A stretch of 64,000 bases of DNA from an uncultured Alphaproteobacteria bacterium (lineage in GTDB: Bacteria > Pseudomonadota > Alphaproteobacteria > RF32 > CAG-239). The DNA is taken from positions 31,917 to 95,916 of the forward strand of contig CALXYB010000002.1 in the NCBI GenBank assembly GCA_944392835.1. Direction: 5' to 3'. The notes beneath the pieces are model-generated. The model was not told where the DNA came from and ran no database searches. It saw only the letters and a list, made by a program, of their open reading frames with translations. Each line of letters opens with the position of its first letter. The stretch's first letter is position 1. This document shows, piece after piece, positions 1 through 6,769 of the stretch. The translations under genes and the position numbers were made by a program.

Positions 1-89
1 AGAAAGCTTTGGAAGAGTATGCTTCTACAGGTTCTTCTAACTCTGCTTTGGGCGATGCCTTGGGCGAAGCTTTGAAGAAAAATGCTTAA
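1..89 (+). CDS. rpsA: 30S ribosomal protein S1, C-terminal end (partial)
   Basis: Only the last 28 codons are in the window, ending in TAA at 87-89. The tail reads as a Ser-rich stretch followed by ALGDALGEALKKNA. This closely resembles the alphaproteobacterial ribosomal protein S1 C-terminus, which typically ends in a SLGDILGAALK-type helix after the last S1 repeat. S1 binds mRNA at the 30S platform and promotes initiation. A strong intrinsic terminator follows directly, so this is the end of its transcript. In most alphaproteobacteria rpsA is followed by ihfB; here ihfB lies about 16 kb away on the other strand. The call rests on 28 residues only. Confidence 0.68.
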   Translation, partial: KALEEYASTGSSNSALGDALGEALKKNA

Positions 90-110
90 TCTTTAAGCTG
101 TTATCTAAAA

Positions 111-140
111 AAACTCCGGTTATCTGCCGGAGTTTTTTTA
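111..140 (+). terminator. Intrinsic terminator of rpsA
   Basis: A 9-bp stem (AAACTCCGG / CCGGAGTTT, 111-119 and 127-135) with a 7-nt loop runs into a T-tract at 133-139. It lies 21 bp after the rpsA stop codon. Confidence 0.9.
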
Positions 141-281
141 TGCTGTTGCCCAAGCTGTTGCCAGCTTGACAAGTGGACGCACTTGAGCGCTCACTGGCTG
201 CGGCGGCAACCATTGTTGAATCGCGATGCTTCCCAAGTGCATATCGTGAGATTGTGCCCTATGTCTATTTAAAAATCTTCA
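141..281. other. Hairpin-rich stretch without a gene
   Basis: No coding frame of note. The stretch holds several short perfect inverted repeats in a row: CAAGCTG-TTGC-CAGCTTG, CAAGTG-GACG-CACTTG and the palindrome TGAGCGCTCA. An outer GTTGCC / GGCAAC pair (about 144-207) could close them into one multi-branched fold. It could be the remnant of a structured RNA or a palindromic intergenic element. I do not recognise a named RNA family. Confidence 0.35.
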
Positions 282-309
282 TTGAAATTTAGCAAATTCT
301 CTTTATACT
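282..309 (+). promoter_or_regulatory. Sigma-70-type promoter for the structured leader
   Basis: A -35 box TTGAAA (282-287), 16-bp spacer and -10 box TATACT (304-309) predict a start near 316. It lies upstream of the structured element and terminator at 341-490. A perfect TATAAT also occurs at 385-390 inside a hairpin loop, but without a matching -35 box. Confidence 0.55.
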
Positions 310-315
310 TTCCTT

Positions 316-490
316 TGTCGGTGGAAATGGTTATGCCATCGGCGGAGTATGACAACTCCTCGCAAGAACCCAATGATAACCTCCTATAATGGAGGATGGT
401 GCGATATAAGCCACTTTTGCGGACGAATAAGCACGCTGTCTTGCGCAGTTGTCAACTCCTCCGCTCTCCTCCGAGAGCGGTTTTGTTTTA
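316..490 (+). ncRNA. Candidate structured leader or small RNA with intrinsic terminator
   Basis: A transcript from the promoter at 282-309 to the terminator at 461-490 would be about 175 nt. GCGGAG (342-347) can pair with CTCCGC (459-464), and GACAACTCCTCGCAAGA (351-367) with TCTTGCGCAGTTGTC (439-453), giving a long closing helix. Inside lie a CCTCC-TATAAT-GGAGG hairpin (380-395) and a GTGC / GCAC arm (400-434). The octamer CAACTCCT occurs twice (353-360 and 453-460) and is the exact complement of AGGAGTTG (499-506), the ribosome-binding region of the next gene. This looks like a terminator/anti-Shine-Dalgarno switch. A stand-alone RNA is the alternative. It does not match tmRNA, RNase P RNA, SRP RNA or riboswitch cores that I know. 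Confidence 0.45.
461..490 (+). terminator. Intrinsic terminator just upstream of the small HTH gene
   Basis: A perfect 8-bp stem CCGCTCTC / GAGAGCGG (461-468, 473-480) with a CTCC tetraloop is followed by TTTTGTTTTA. It ends only 8 nt before the Shine-Dalgarno sequence of the gene at 512, so read-through must be allowed for that gene to be expressed from the upstream promoter. It competes for bases 459-464 with the closing helix of the upstream fold. Confidence 0.75.
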
Positions 491-511
491 TGCAAAATAG
501 GAGTTGAACAG

Positions 512-748
512 ATGAACGAAATTTCAAAATCTCACGTCAGAACTGAGTTTTTCAAAGAGCTTGGCTTTGCACTATGGTTAGAACGGCGCAACAAACGCCA
601 AAAGCTCAGCAAAGTTGCACAAAATTCTAAACTACCTTATGGTTTGATTGAGCGAATGGAACGTGGCAGTTGCGGCAATATTTACAAATTCTTTCGGCTT
701 TGTGCTCATTACCAAAAGAAAATCAAAATATCCTTGGTTGATGAATAG
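512..748 (+). CDS. Small XRE-like helix-turn-helix protein
   Basis: Predicted 78-residue protein, small and basic. Residues about 20-55 read as a helix-turn-helix of the XRE/Cro type: a WLERRNKRQKLS helix, KVAQNSKLPYGLIERMERG as the turn and recognition helix, then a final helix. It probably binds DNA; the target is unknown. The ATG at 512 is chosen because AGGAGTTG (499-506) lies at ideal spacing; upstream in-frame starts fall inside the terminator hairpin. The gene stands alone, between its structured leader and a strong bidirectional terminator, so it is probably regulated through that leader. It is of the same size class as the XRE gene at 14331 but is not an obvious copy. Confidence 0.7.
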   Translation: MNEISKSHVRTEFFKELGFALWLERRNKRQKLSKVAQNSKLPYGLIERMERGSCGNIYKFFRLCAHYQKKIKISLVDE

Positions 749-750
749 CA

Positions 751-789
751 AACACCCCCGTTAAGGTTTAACGGGGGTGTTGTTTTGAG
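751..789. terminator. Bidirectional terminator between the HTH gene and dnaK
   Basis: A 14-bp perfect stem (751-764 with 768-781) containing CACCCCCGTTAA / TTAACGGGGGTG and a 3-nt loop separates two convergent genes. The T-richer side (TGTTTTG) favours the plus strand. Confidence 0.85.
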
Positions 790-806
790 GATTAAGCCAA
801 AGTTGG

Positions 807-2723
807 TTATTTGACTTCTTCAAAGTCAGCATCTACGACTTTTTCATCGCCGTTCTGCTGGTTGGAAGCTCCTGCATCTGCGCCGGCTTGTGCGCCTTGT
901 TGTGCGCCGGCGGCTTCAGCCTGCTGTTTGTACATAGCCTCGCCGAGTTTCAGAGAAGCCTGCATTAAAGCCTCAGTCTTTTCTTTAATAACAGACAAGT
1001 CCTCTGCCTCAACACCTGTCTTCAAGGCCTTAATGGCATCTTCAATCGCGGTCTTGTCAGCAGCGCTGATTTTATCAGCATTTTCTTTCAAGGTCTTTTC
1101 CGTTGTATGAATCAAACCTTCAGCTTGGTTCTTGGCTTCAACCAATTCTTTCTTCTTCTTATCAGCTTCAGCATTGGCTTCAGCGTCTTTTACCATCTTT
1201 TCAATATCGGCATCAGACAAACCACCGCTGGCCTGAATACGAATAGCCTGCTCTTTGTTGGTGGCCTTATCTTTGGCGGAAACATTTACAATACCGTTTG
1301 CGTCAATATCAAAGGTTACTTCAATTTGCGGCATACCACGCGGTGCCGGCGGAATACCAACTAGGTCAAACTGACCAAGCAATTTGTTATCTGCGGCCAT
1401 TTCACGCTCGCCTTGGAAGACGCGAATGGTTACGGCTGTCTGGCCATCTTCGGCGGTTGAGAATACCTGAGATTTGCGGGTCGGAATGGTTGTGTTGCGG
1501 TCAATCAATCTGGTGAAGACGCCGCCCAAGGTTTCAATACCCAAAGACAACGGGGTTACATCCAGTAGCAAAACATCTTTAACATCGCCCATCAAGACAC
1601 CGCCCTGAATGGCAGCACCGACAGCGACAACTTCATCCGGGTTTACACCTTTATGAGGTTCTTTGCCGAAGATTTCCTTAACTTTTTCCTGAACTTTCGG
1701 CATACGGGTCATACCACCAACCAAGATAACCTCATCAATATCGCTTGCCTTCAAGCCGGCATCTGCCAAAGCTTTTTTGCAAGGCTCAACCGTGCGGTCA
1801 ATCAAGTCTTCTACCAAAGATTCAAGTTTGGCGCGGGTCAATTTGATGTTGAGGTGTTTCGGGCCGGTTGCATCTGCAGTAATGAACGGCAGGTTAACAT
1901 CTGTCTGGGTTGCGGAAGACAACTCAATCTTGGCTTTTTCGGCAGCTTCTTTCAAGCGTTGCAGAGCCAAACGGTCGCCACGCAAATCAATGCCGGATTC
2001 TTTCTTAAATTCATCAGCCAAGTAGTTGACAATGCGTTGGTCAAAGTCTTCACCACCCAAGAAGGTATCACCGTTGGTGGATTTTACTTCAAATACGCCA
2101 TCGCCGATTTCCAAAATGGAGATATCAAAGGTACCACCACCGAGGTCGTATACGGCGATTGTGCCATTAGCTTTTTTATCCATACCATAAGCCAAAGCGG
2201 CAGCGGTCGGCTCGTTGATGATACGCAAAACTTCCAAACCGGCAATCTTACCGGCATCTTTTGTGGCCTGACGCTGAGAATCGTTGAAGTATGCCGGAAC
2301 GGTAATAACGGCTTTTTCTACTTTTTCGCCCAGATAGCTCTCGGCATATTCCTTAATCTTCTGCAAAACGATAGCAGAAATTTGAGAAGGTGCATATTTC
2401 TGGCCTTTTACTTCGACCCAAGCATCGCCGTTGTCGCCGTCAATAATCTTAAACGGAACTTGTGCGCGGTCTTTAGATACTTCCGGCGAATTAAACCGGC
2501 GGCCAATCAAACGTTTGATGGCAAACAGTGTGTTTTCCGGATTGGTTACAGCCTGACGTTTTGCAGCAGAACCAACTAATCTTTCGTTATCTGTGAAAGC
2601 AACCATTGAAGGGGTGGTTCTGGCACCTTCAGAGTTCTCCAAAACCTTGGCTTCTTTGCCTTCCATGACGGCAAAGCAAGAGTTTGTCGTTCCTAAGTCA
2701 ATACCAATAACTTTATTGCTCAT
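807..2723 (-). CDS. dnaK: Chaperone DnaK (Hsp70)
   Basis: Full-length 638-residue Hsp70. The N-terminal ATPase domain starts with the [10 protein letters not shown] phosphate-binding loop and contains DLGGGTFD (about 194-201) and the VGGMTRMP motif. The substrate-binding domain follows, then a lid and a disordered Ala/Gly/Gln-rich tail ending in DADFEEVK, the usual DnaK C-terminus. It folds nascent and stress-damaged proteins in the cytosol with DnaJ and GrpE. In many proteobacteria dnaJ follows dnaK; here dnaJ is at 10752 on the other strand, about 8 kb away. Both have the same sigma-32-like promoter, so they are probably co-regulated although separated. Confidence 0.98.
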   Translation of the reverse strand: MSNKVIGIDLGTTNSCFAVMEGKEAKVLENSEGARTTPSMVAFTDNERLVGSAAKRQAVTNPENTLFAIKRLIGRRFNSPEVSKDRAQVPFKIIDGDNGDAWVEVKGQKYAPSQISAIVLQKIKEYAESYLGEKVEKAVITVPAYFNDSQRQATKDAGKIAGLEVLRIINEPTAAALAYGMDKKANGTIAVYDLGGGTFDISILEIGDGVFEVKSTNGDTFLGGEDFDQRIVNYLADEFKKESGIDLRGDRLALQRLKEAAEKAKIELSSATQTDVNLPFITADATGPKHLNIKLTRAKLESLVEDLIDRTVEPCKKALADAGLKASDIDEVILVGGMTRMPKVQEKVKEIFGKEPHKGVNPDEVVAVGAAIQGGVLMGDVKDVLLLDVTPLSLGIETLGGVFTRLIDRNTTIPTRKSQVFSTAEDGQTAVTIRVFQGEREMAADNKLLGQFDLVGIPPAPRGMPQIEVTFDIDANGIVNVSAKDKATNKEQAIRIQASGGLSDADIEKMVKDAEANAEADKKKKELVEAKNQAEGLIHTTEKTLKENADKISAADKTAIEDAIKALKTGVEAEDLSVIKEKTEALMQASLKLGEAMYKQQAEAAGAQQGAQAGADAGASNQQNGDEKVVDADFEEVK

Positions 2724-2772
2724 TGTTTATATCCTCAATTTGTTATGAAATTTGTTCCTTTCTGATTGCTTA

Positions 2773-2800
2773 TATAGGAAGCCAAAAAGCGTTAAGCAAG
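2773..2800 (-). promoter_or_regulatory. Sigma-32 (RpoH)-like heat-shock promoter of dnaK
   Basis: Read on the minus strand: CTTG (2800-2797), an 18-nt spacer, then CCTATATAAG. The same layout, CTTG-N18-CCTAAATAAG, stands upstream of dnaJ (10682-10713). It fits the alphaproteobacterial RpoH pattern of a CTTG -35 core and a CYTATNT-like -10. Confidence 0.6.
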
Positions 2801-2825
2801 GTTTGAGGAGATTTTTTTATGTTTT

Positions 2826-2876
2826 TTTTGATAAAAAAAGCAAAAGGGCTTGAAACACTCTGTTTCAAACCCTTTC
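2826..2876 (-). terminator. Intrinsic terminator of the gene at 2887
   Basis: The stem AAAGGG-C-TTGAAAC / GTTTCAA-A-CCCTTT (2843-2856 with 2862-2875) has a 5-nt loop and one mismatch. On the minus strand it is followed by a T-rich run (TTTTGCTTTTTTT). It insulates the upstream gene from the dnaK promoter. Confidence 0.75.
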
Positions 2877-2886
2877 TTTTGTCTTT

Positions 2887-3303
2887 TTATGAGCGGCGCA
2901 TTGGTCTTTTGACTATCGGACGGTAGTCATATTTTTCAGTCTTCAATGCGCCTTCGGGAATGCTGTGAAAATTCCCGTCAACATAATAAATCTCAGCATC
3001 TTCCGTCATCACCGATGAGGGAAGAGGATCGCCTCCAAGTTTTGTTAAGAACTGGTCTATGGCATTCTTTTCTTCAAAGATATGCTGCCAACACCAAGTG
3101 GAGCCCAATCGGCCATGTTCCTGCCAATGGCGAAGCCAAAGGCTTTTTATTGTTGCCTTACTAAAGATGTTAGGCTTGGGTTGTTTTAAGCTAATGAAGA
3201 AAATGTTAAACCGAATGCCCACTGTTCTTTCTTTCCACGGGGCGTACCATAAACGTTTTTTAACGACGGCTAATGAGATAGAGCGTCTTTCTTCTAGTTC
3301 CAT
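2887..3303 (-). CDS. Hypothetical protein
   Basis: Predicted 138-residue protein that I do not recognise. It has a basic, Trp-rich N-terminal half (KKRLWYAPWKERTVG, RHWQEHGRLGSTWCW) and a C-terminal half ending in KRPMRRS. No signal peptide or transmembrane segment is visible. A TATACT sequence lies only 3 nt before the ATG, so the message may be leaderless; no Shine-Dalgarno sequence is seen. It has its own terminator and is a single-gene unit between dnaK and the exported protein gene at 3437. The frame is open throughout and has a proper terminator, which supports a real gene. Confidence 0.6.
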   Translation of the reverse strand: MELEERRSISLAVVKKRLWYAPWKERTVGIRFNIFFISLKQPKPNIFSKATIKSLWLRHWQEHGRLGSTWCWQHIFEEKNAIDQFLTKLGGDPLPSSVMTEDAEIYYVDGNFHSIPEGALKTEKYDYRPIVKRPMRRS

Positions 3304-3374
3304 AATAGTATAAATTAATGTTTAATGTTTGAGATTAAAATGCACAAAATTGACAAAAAAGCCAAGGATAAATA

Positions 3375-3402
3375 TTGCTTTTTTTGTGTGTCATGCTATA
3401 AT
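3375..3402 (+). promoter_or_regulatory. Sigma-70-type promoter for the gene at 3437
   Basis: TTGCTT (3375-3380), 16-bp spacer and a consensus TATAAT (3397-3402) place the start near 3409, 28 bp before the chosen ATG. Confidence 0.55.
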
Positions 3403-3436
3403 TATAGTAGTTTTAATATTTTGCGAGCGCCGCGTT

Positions 3437-4204
3437 ATGGACAAAAAAGAAATTAAGAATAAAATTGAACGGATTAAAGAAAGAGCTAAGACTCTTGCTC
3501 TTACGGCTTTGATTGGGGGTAGTTCTTTAACCGCTCATGCTGCACAAAATAATAATTCTTATGAATCTAGTAATTATAACAAAACAGAAGTTATTACTAA
3601 GCATCTTAATGGCCAATTTTCGCAAAAATCTACACATTCTTCTTCCGAGCAAGTACAAACTATTGATGGAAAAACCGTGCGAAATTATCAAGCGGCTCAG
3701 CAAAGTTTATATGATTTAGGCGACGGCTATTTTATGACTAGCTCAGAAGCGGTTATGCAAATATCTAAGGATGGAAAACGTAATGTTGACAGAAATAACG
3801 TTTTGTACCTCACAACACCGTACGGAAGGACTTATGATTGTTCCTTTTTGCATGATAAAAATGGTCCCGATTTTTTGCCTGTCGGTTTTGAAAAAGGGTG
3901 TTTTGTAAAAGCTAATGGTGAACCAGACACAGAGTTAGAGAACAAACTCATTAAAGAAGTTAAAGAAACTGTCGGTGTGGATGAGATTACACCGGAAGCT
4001 ACCATTAAATACAATAATATTATGGCTCAAAAAGAACTGAAAATTGCAAAAGAAAAAGGTATTCCGAATGATGCCGTTGCTAAAATCGGTGTTTATTTAC
4101 AACAAAACCTTGAGTTTTTGCACACAGGACAAACACATATTGCATCCATGGCTTCCTTCAGTGACTTTCAGACTATGGCGATGTCTCAACGTCAAGGTCG
4201 CTGA
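3437..4204 (+). CDS. Exported hypothetical protein
   Basis: Predicted 255 residues from the ATG at 3437. This start is chosen because the predicted transcript begins near 3409 and because it gives a clean signal peptide: basic n-region, hydrophobic LALTALIGGSSLT, and a likely cleavage after AHA. The mature part is hydrophilic, starts with an Asn/Ser-rich linker, and has one Cys pair (YDCSFL and KGCFV) that could form a disulfide in the periplasm. I do not recognise the family. It converges on the oxidoreductase gene at 4207, with only 2 bp between the stop codons and no visible terminator. Confidence 0.65.
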   Translation: MDKKEIKNKIERIKERAKTLALTALIGGSSLTAHAAQNNNSYESSNYNKTEVITKHLNGQFSQKSTHSSSEQVQTIDGKTVRNYQAAQQSLYDLGDGYFMTSSEAVMQISKDGKRNVDRNNVLYLTTPYGRTYDCSFLHDKNGPDFLPVGFEKGCFVKANGEPDTELENKLIKEVKETVGVDEITPEATIKYNNIMAQKELKIAKEKGIPNDAVAKIGVYLQQNLEFLHTGQTHIASMASFSDFQTMAMSQRQGR

Positions 4205-4206
4205 TT

Positions 4207-5142
4207 TTATCTGACTTTGTTCTGACTTGTTTTAAAATATTCAATTATGGAAGGATTTTGCTCTAGTTTTAGACAAAGTTTTAAGATATTCGTTGCTTCT
4301 TCGGCATTGACTTTCGGTGTTTCCCTACCTTCAACACAGTTCAGAAAATTTGCCAGCTCATTTTGCAAAGAATTTCCGCCTTCGGTTAAAAGCTTACCGT
4401 TTTTATAAAGGGCTCTGCTCATAAATTCTATGCGGAAAATGTTACCTTGAGCGTCTTCAATGTTCATATATCTTTCAATGTCTTTATCTTCCCGCAAGGC
4501 TTCCAGCTTTACTTTGGCGCTGTTTTTATATTCCATTTCCGCAATAGCGTGATTTTCCCAGCTCAAATCCGGTCTTTTGGTGGTTTGGGTGCTTTTTAAG
4601 TCATCACCCAACAGAGAATAAACTATTGCCAAATCATGAATCATCAGTTCCTGAACAGCGCTTATACCGGTTTTATTTTCCGCATTGCGGCTGGTGCGAA
4701 TGCCCTCAATTTTGGTTATTGGAGCTTGTAACTCATCCTTCAAACGCTCTACGGCAGGATTATAATTTTCGGTATGCCCCGTAACAATCAGGCTATTTCC
4801 GGCTTTGGCCGCAGCCAATAGTTTTTTACACCCGCTCAAAGTGATAGCAAGCGGTTTTTCTATCAGACAAGGGATACCCTTTAAAAGTAATTCTTCGCCG
4901 ATTTTTGCATGGGTTGGCCCCGGTGTTGACACAATCACGGCATCTACTTTGTCTTTGTTTATATCTTCCAAGCTCTTAAAATAAGGTACATTGAGTTCTG
5001 CAGCACGGCGGGCGGAAGAGGCTTCCGTTGAGTTCAAAATCCCCGCAATTTCTACTCTATCAGCAAAGTTTTCACGCAGAGTTTTGAGGTGTTTTTGCCC
5101 CATATTGTTGCAGCCGATAATGGCTATTTTGATTTTGCTCAT
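4207..5142 (-). CDS. Gfo/Idh/MocA-family NAD(P)-dependent oxidoreductase
   Basis: Predicted 311 residues. The N-terminal Rossmann fold opens with KIAIIGCNNMGQKHL, a variant of the GxGxxG nucleotide-binding loop. IVSTPGPTHAKI and LIEKPLAIT (about 93-101) are the usual Gfo/Idh/MocA signatures, the latter with the conserved Lys of the EKP motif. The C-terminal half is the alpha/beta substrate domain. Family members oxidise or reduce sugar or cyclitol hydroxyls; the substrate cannot be read from the sequence. It starts 11 bp after the phosphorylase gene at 5154-6650 and is probably co-transcribed, which suggests a sugar or ribose-derived substrate (inference). Confidence 0.85.
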   Translation of the reverse strand: MSKIKIAIIGCNNMGQKHLKTLRENFADRVEIAGILNSTEASSARRAAELNVPYFKSLEDINKDKVDAVIVSTPGPTHAKIGEELLLKGIPCLIEKPLAITLSGCKKLLAAAKAGNSLIVTGHTENYNPAVERLKDELQAPITKIEGIRTSRNAENKTGISAVQELMIHDLAIVYSLLGDDLKSTQTTKRPDLSWENHAIAEMEYKNSAKVKLEALREDKDIERYMNIEDAQGNIFRIEFMSRALYKNGKLLTEGGNSLQNELANFLNCVEGRETPKVNAEEATNILKLCLKLEQNPSIIEYFKTSQNKVR

Positions 5143-5153
5143 ATTCGCCTCTT

Positions 5154-6650
5154 TTAATAAGCTCCGCGACCGGAAATCTCATAACCCGTATAGCCATCCA
5201 CAACCGAGTTGGCAAAGGCAAAGTCTGTTGAATTGCAAGAGTGTATGCGGTATAAGGTCTCGCCCTGTTCTACCGTATCTCCGACTTTTTTCATTAAATC
5301 CAGCCCTGCTCCCGGATATTGGCTCGCGCCTGCCCAAATGCCTATTTTATTGATACGCGCATTGTCAATGGCCTCAACCACACCGCTGACATTGGAAACA
5401 ATATCTCGGGTCAAATGGCCGAGCTGAGGTTGCGGTGCTTTGCCTTGAGCATGGATAATCTGATTCATAACCTCAAGCGCACGTCCTGATGTTAAAATCT
5501 CTTTAGCAACATGGTAGCCTTGTCCTCCACGGAGTTTGGGGTCAAACTCTAACATTCTGCCAGCCAAGAACAGCGATTTTTCAAGCAAGTCTTGCGGTGC
5601 ATCTTCTTTATTGCGCAAAACTTTCATAACATCTCTAGCTTCCAAAACCGCGCCAACACCGTTGCCTATGGGCTCGGAACCGTCGGTGATTACGGCATCT
5701 ATCTCTATGGAGAGCATATCTCCGACATATTCAATAAGTTTTCTTAGACGCATAGCCTCATTGGTGTTCTTTATGCGCGACTTCGGTCCTACCGGAATGT
5801 CTACCACCAAATGCGTTACACCCGCAGAAAGCTTGATGGCTAAGATTGAAGCGGCAATATGTTCTTGTTGGGTGATGCCGATTTGTCTTTCAACCGAAGA
5901 GACTATCTTGTTGGCTCTTGCAATATCCAAAGAATTGTAGCTGGCTATGGCTCCGCGGTTTTCCTTTATGAGCTCTTTGAGCTCTTTTTCATCAATATCC
6001 ACGTTGGCCAAAACCGCAAAAGTATCCGCAACGCCGGCACAAGAGGTCAGAGAATGTGAACAGGTTTTGGGAATCGGCAAACCATAGGCTGCCACTATCG
6101 CCGTGGTGATTATATCCGTCTTGTTTCCGGGGACACCGCCCAAGCAATGGCAATCAACCACAATACTCTCATTATCCCAATGCAGGACTTTGTCGCCGAT
6201 TAAGGCCTCGGTCAAAGCCAGAACCTCCGGCGCGCTCATAAATGAGCCGCTGGCAACCAAAAATGAGGCTATATCCATATTGGAATATCTTTTGGAGGCA
6301 ATATCGTTAATGATGGCGCTATATTCGCCTGAGCTTAAAATATTGCCGGCAATTTTGCGCTTGATTGAGGCTAAGCTCGGCGGCGGAGAAGACAAAGTCA
6401 GAGAAACATTGGCGCCTTCCGGCAAATTTATCTGCTCGTAGGCTTCCGTATTTAAGGCCAGTTCGTTGGGTTTGCAAAGTTTTGGGTCATCGACAATTTG
6501 TAAAAAAGCAAAAACAGGCTTAACACCGCCATGAATTTCTACTTTGGTTAAAGAACGGATGTCATCTACCTTATAAGCCGTGCAATCCTTATGGACATAA
6601 GCCAAATTTTCATTAAAAGAGTGAATGGGCAGATGTTTCAGTGTCAGCAT
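5154..6650 (-). CDS. Long-form thymidine/AMP phosphorylase family protein
   Basis: Predicted 498 residues, longer than classical DeoA (about 440). An N-terminal extension of about 85 residues precedes the nucleoside phosphorylase domain. This matches the archaeal-type AMP phosphorylase / 'thymidine phosphorylase family' group, also found in some proteobacteria. Visible motifs: GGVPGNKTDII (glycine-rich phosphate loop), KTCSHSLTSCAGVADTF (equivalent to the SRAITSPAGTAD loop), and a C-terminal barrel-like domain. It phosphorolyses a nucleoside or nucleoside monophosphate to base plus ribose phosphate; which one is uncertain. No RuBisCO or ribose-1,5-bisphosphate isomerase gene is in the window, so the archaeal AMP route is not supported here. 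First gene of a two-gene operon with the oxidoreductase. Confidence 0.8.
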   Translation of the reverse strand: MLTLKHLPIHSFNENLAYVHKDCTAYKVDDIRSLTKVEIHGGVKPVFAFLQIVDDPKLCKPNELALNTEAYEQINLPEGANVSLTLSSPPPSLASIKRKIAGNILSSGEYSAIINDIASKRYSNMDIASFLVASGSFMSAPEVLALTEALIGDKVLHWDNESIVVDCHCLGGVPGNKTDIITTAIVAAYGLPIPKTCSHSLTSCAGVADTFAVLANVDIDEKELKELIKENRGAIASYNSLDIARANKIVSSVERQIGITQQEHIAASILAIKLSAGVTHLVVDIPVGPKSRIKNTNEAMRLRKLIEYVGDMLSIEIDAVITDGSEPIGNGVGAVLEARDVMKVLRNKEDAPQDLLEKSLFLAGRMLEFDPKLRGGQGYHVAKEILTSGRALEVMNQIIHAQGKAPQPQLGHLTRDIVSNVSGVVEAIDNARINKIGIWAGASQYPGAGLDLMKKVGDTVEQGETLYRIHSCNSTDFAFANSVVDGYTGYEISGRGAY

Positions 6651-6723
6651 ATATTACCTCTATTACCAAAGTGATGTCTGAAGGACATTATGGCATAATT
6701 TTAATTTAATTAAAGTTAATTTT

Positions 6724-6758
6724 GCAAAAGAGAATGCCGAGCTCATAGCTCGGCATTC
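6724..6758 (-). terminator. Intrinsic terminator of the 1255-residue protein gene
   Basis: A 12-bp perfect stem GAATGCCGAGCT / AGCTCGGCATTC (6732-6743, 6747-6758) with a 3-nt loop is followed on the minus strand by TCTTTTGC. It lies 11 bp beyond the stop codon. Confidence 0.75.
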
Positions 6759-6769
6759 AGGGTTAAAGG

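Noticed and set aside
385..390. Perfect TATAAT as promoter of the HTH gene
   Set aside because: No -35 box lies 16-18 bp upstream, and the hexamer is the loop of a CCTCC/GGAGG hairpin; kept only as an alternative.
449..511. Upstream TTG start for the small HTH gene
   Set aside because: It would place coding sequence in the closing helix and terminator; the ATG at 512 has the proper Shine-Dalgarno sequence.
1653..2579. Long open frame on the plus strand inside dnaK
   Set aside because: It is fully antisense to the strongly conserved dnaK, has no family signature and reflects codon bias.
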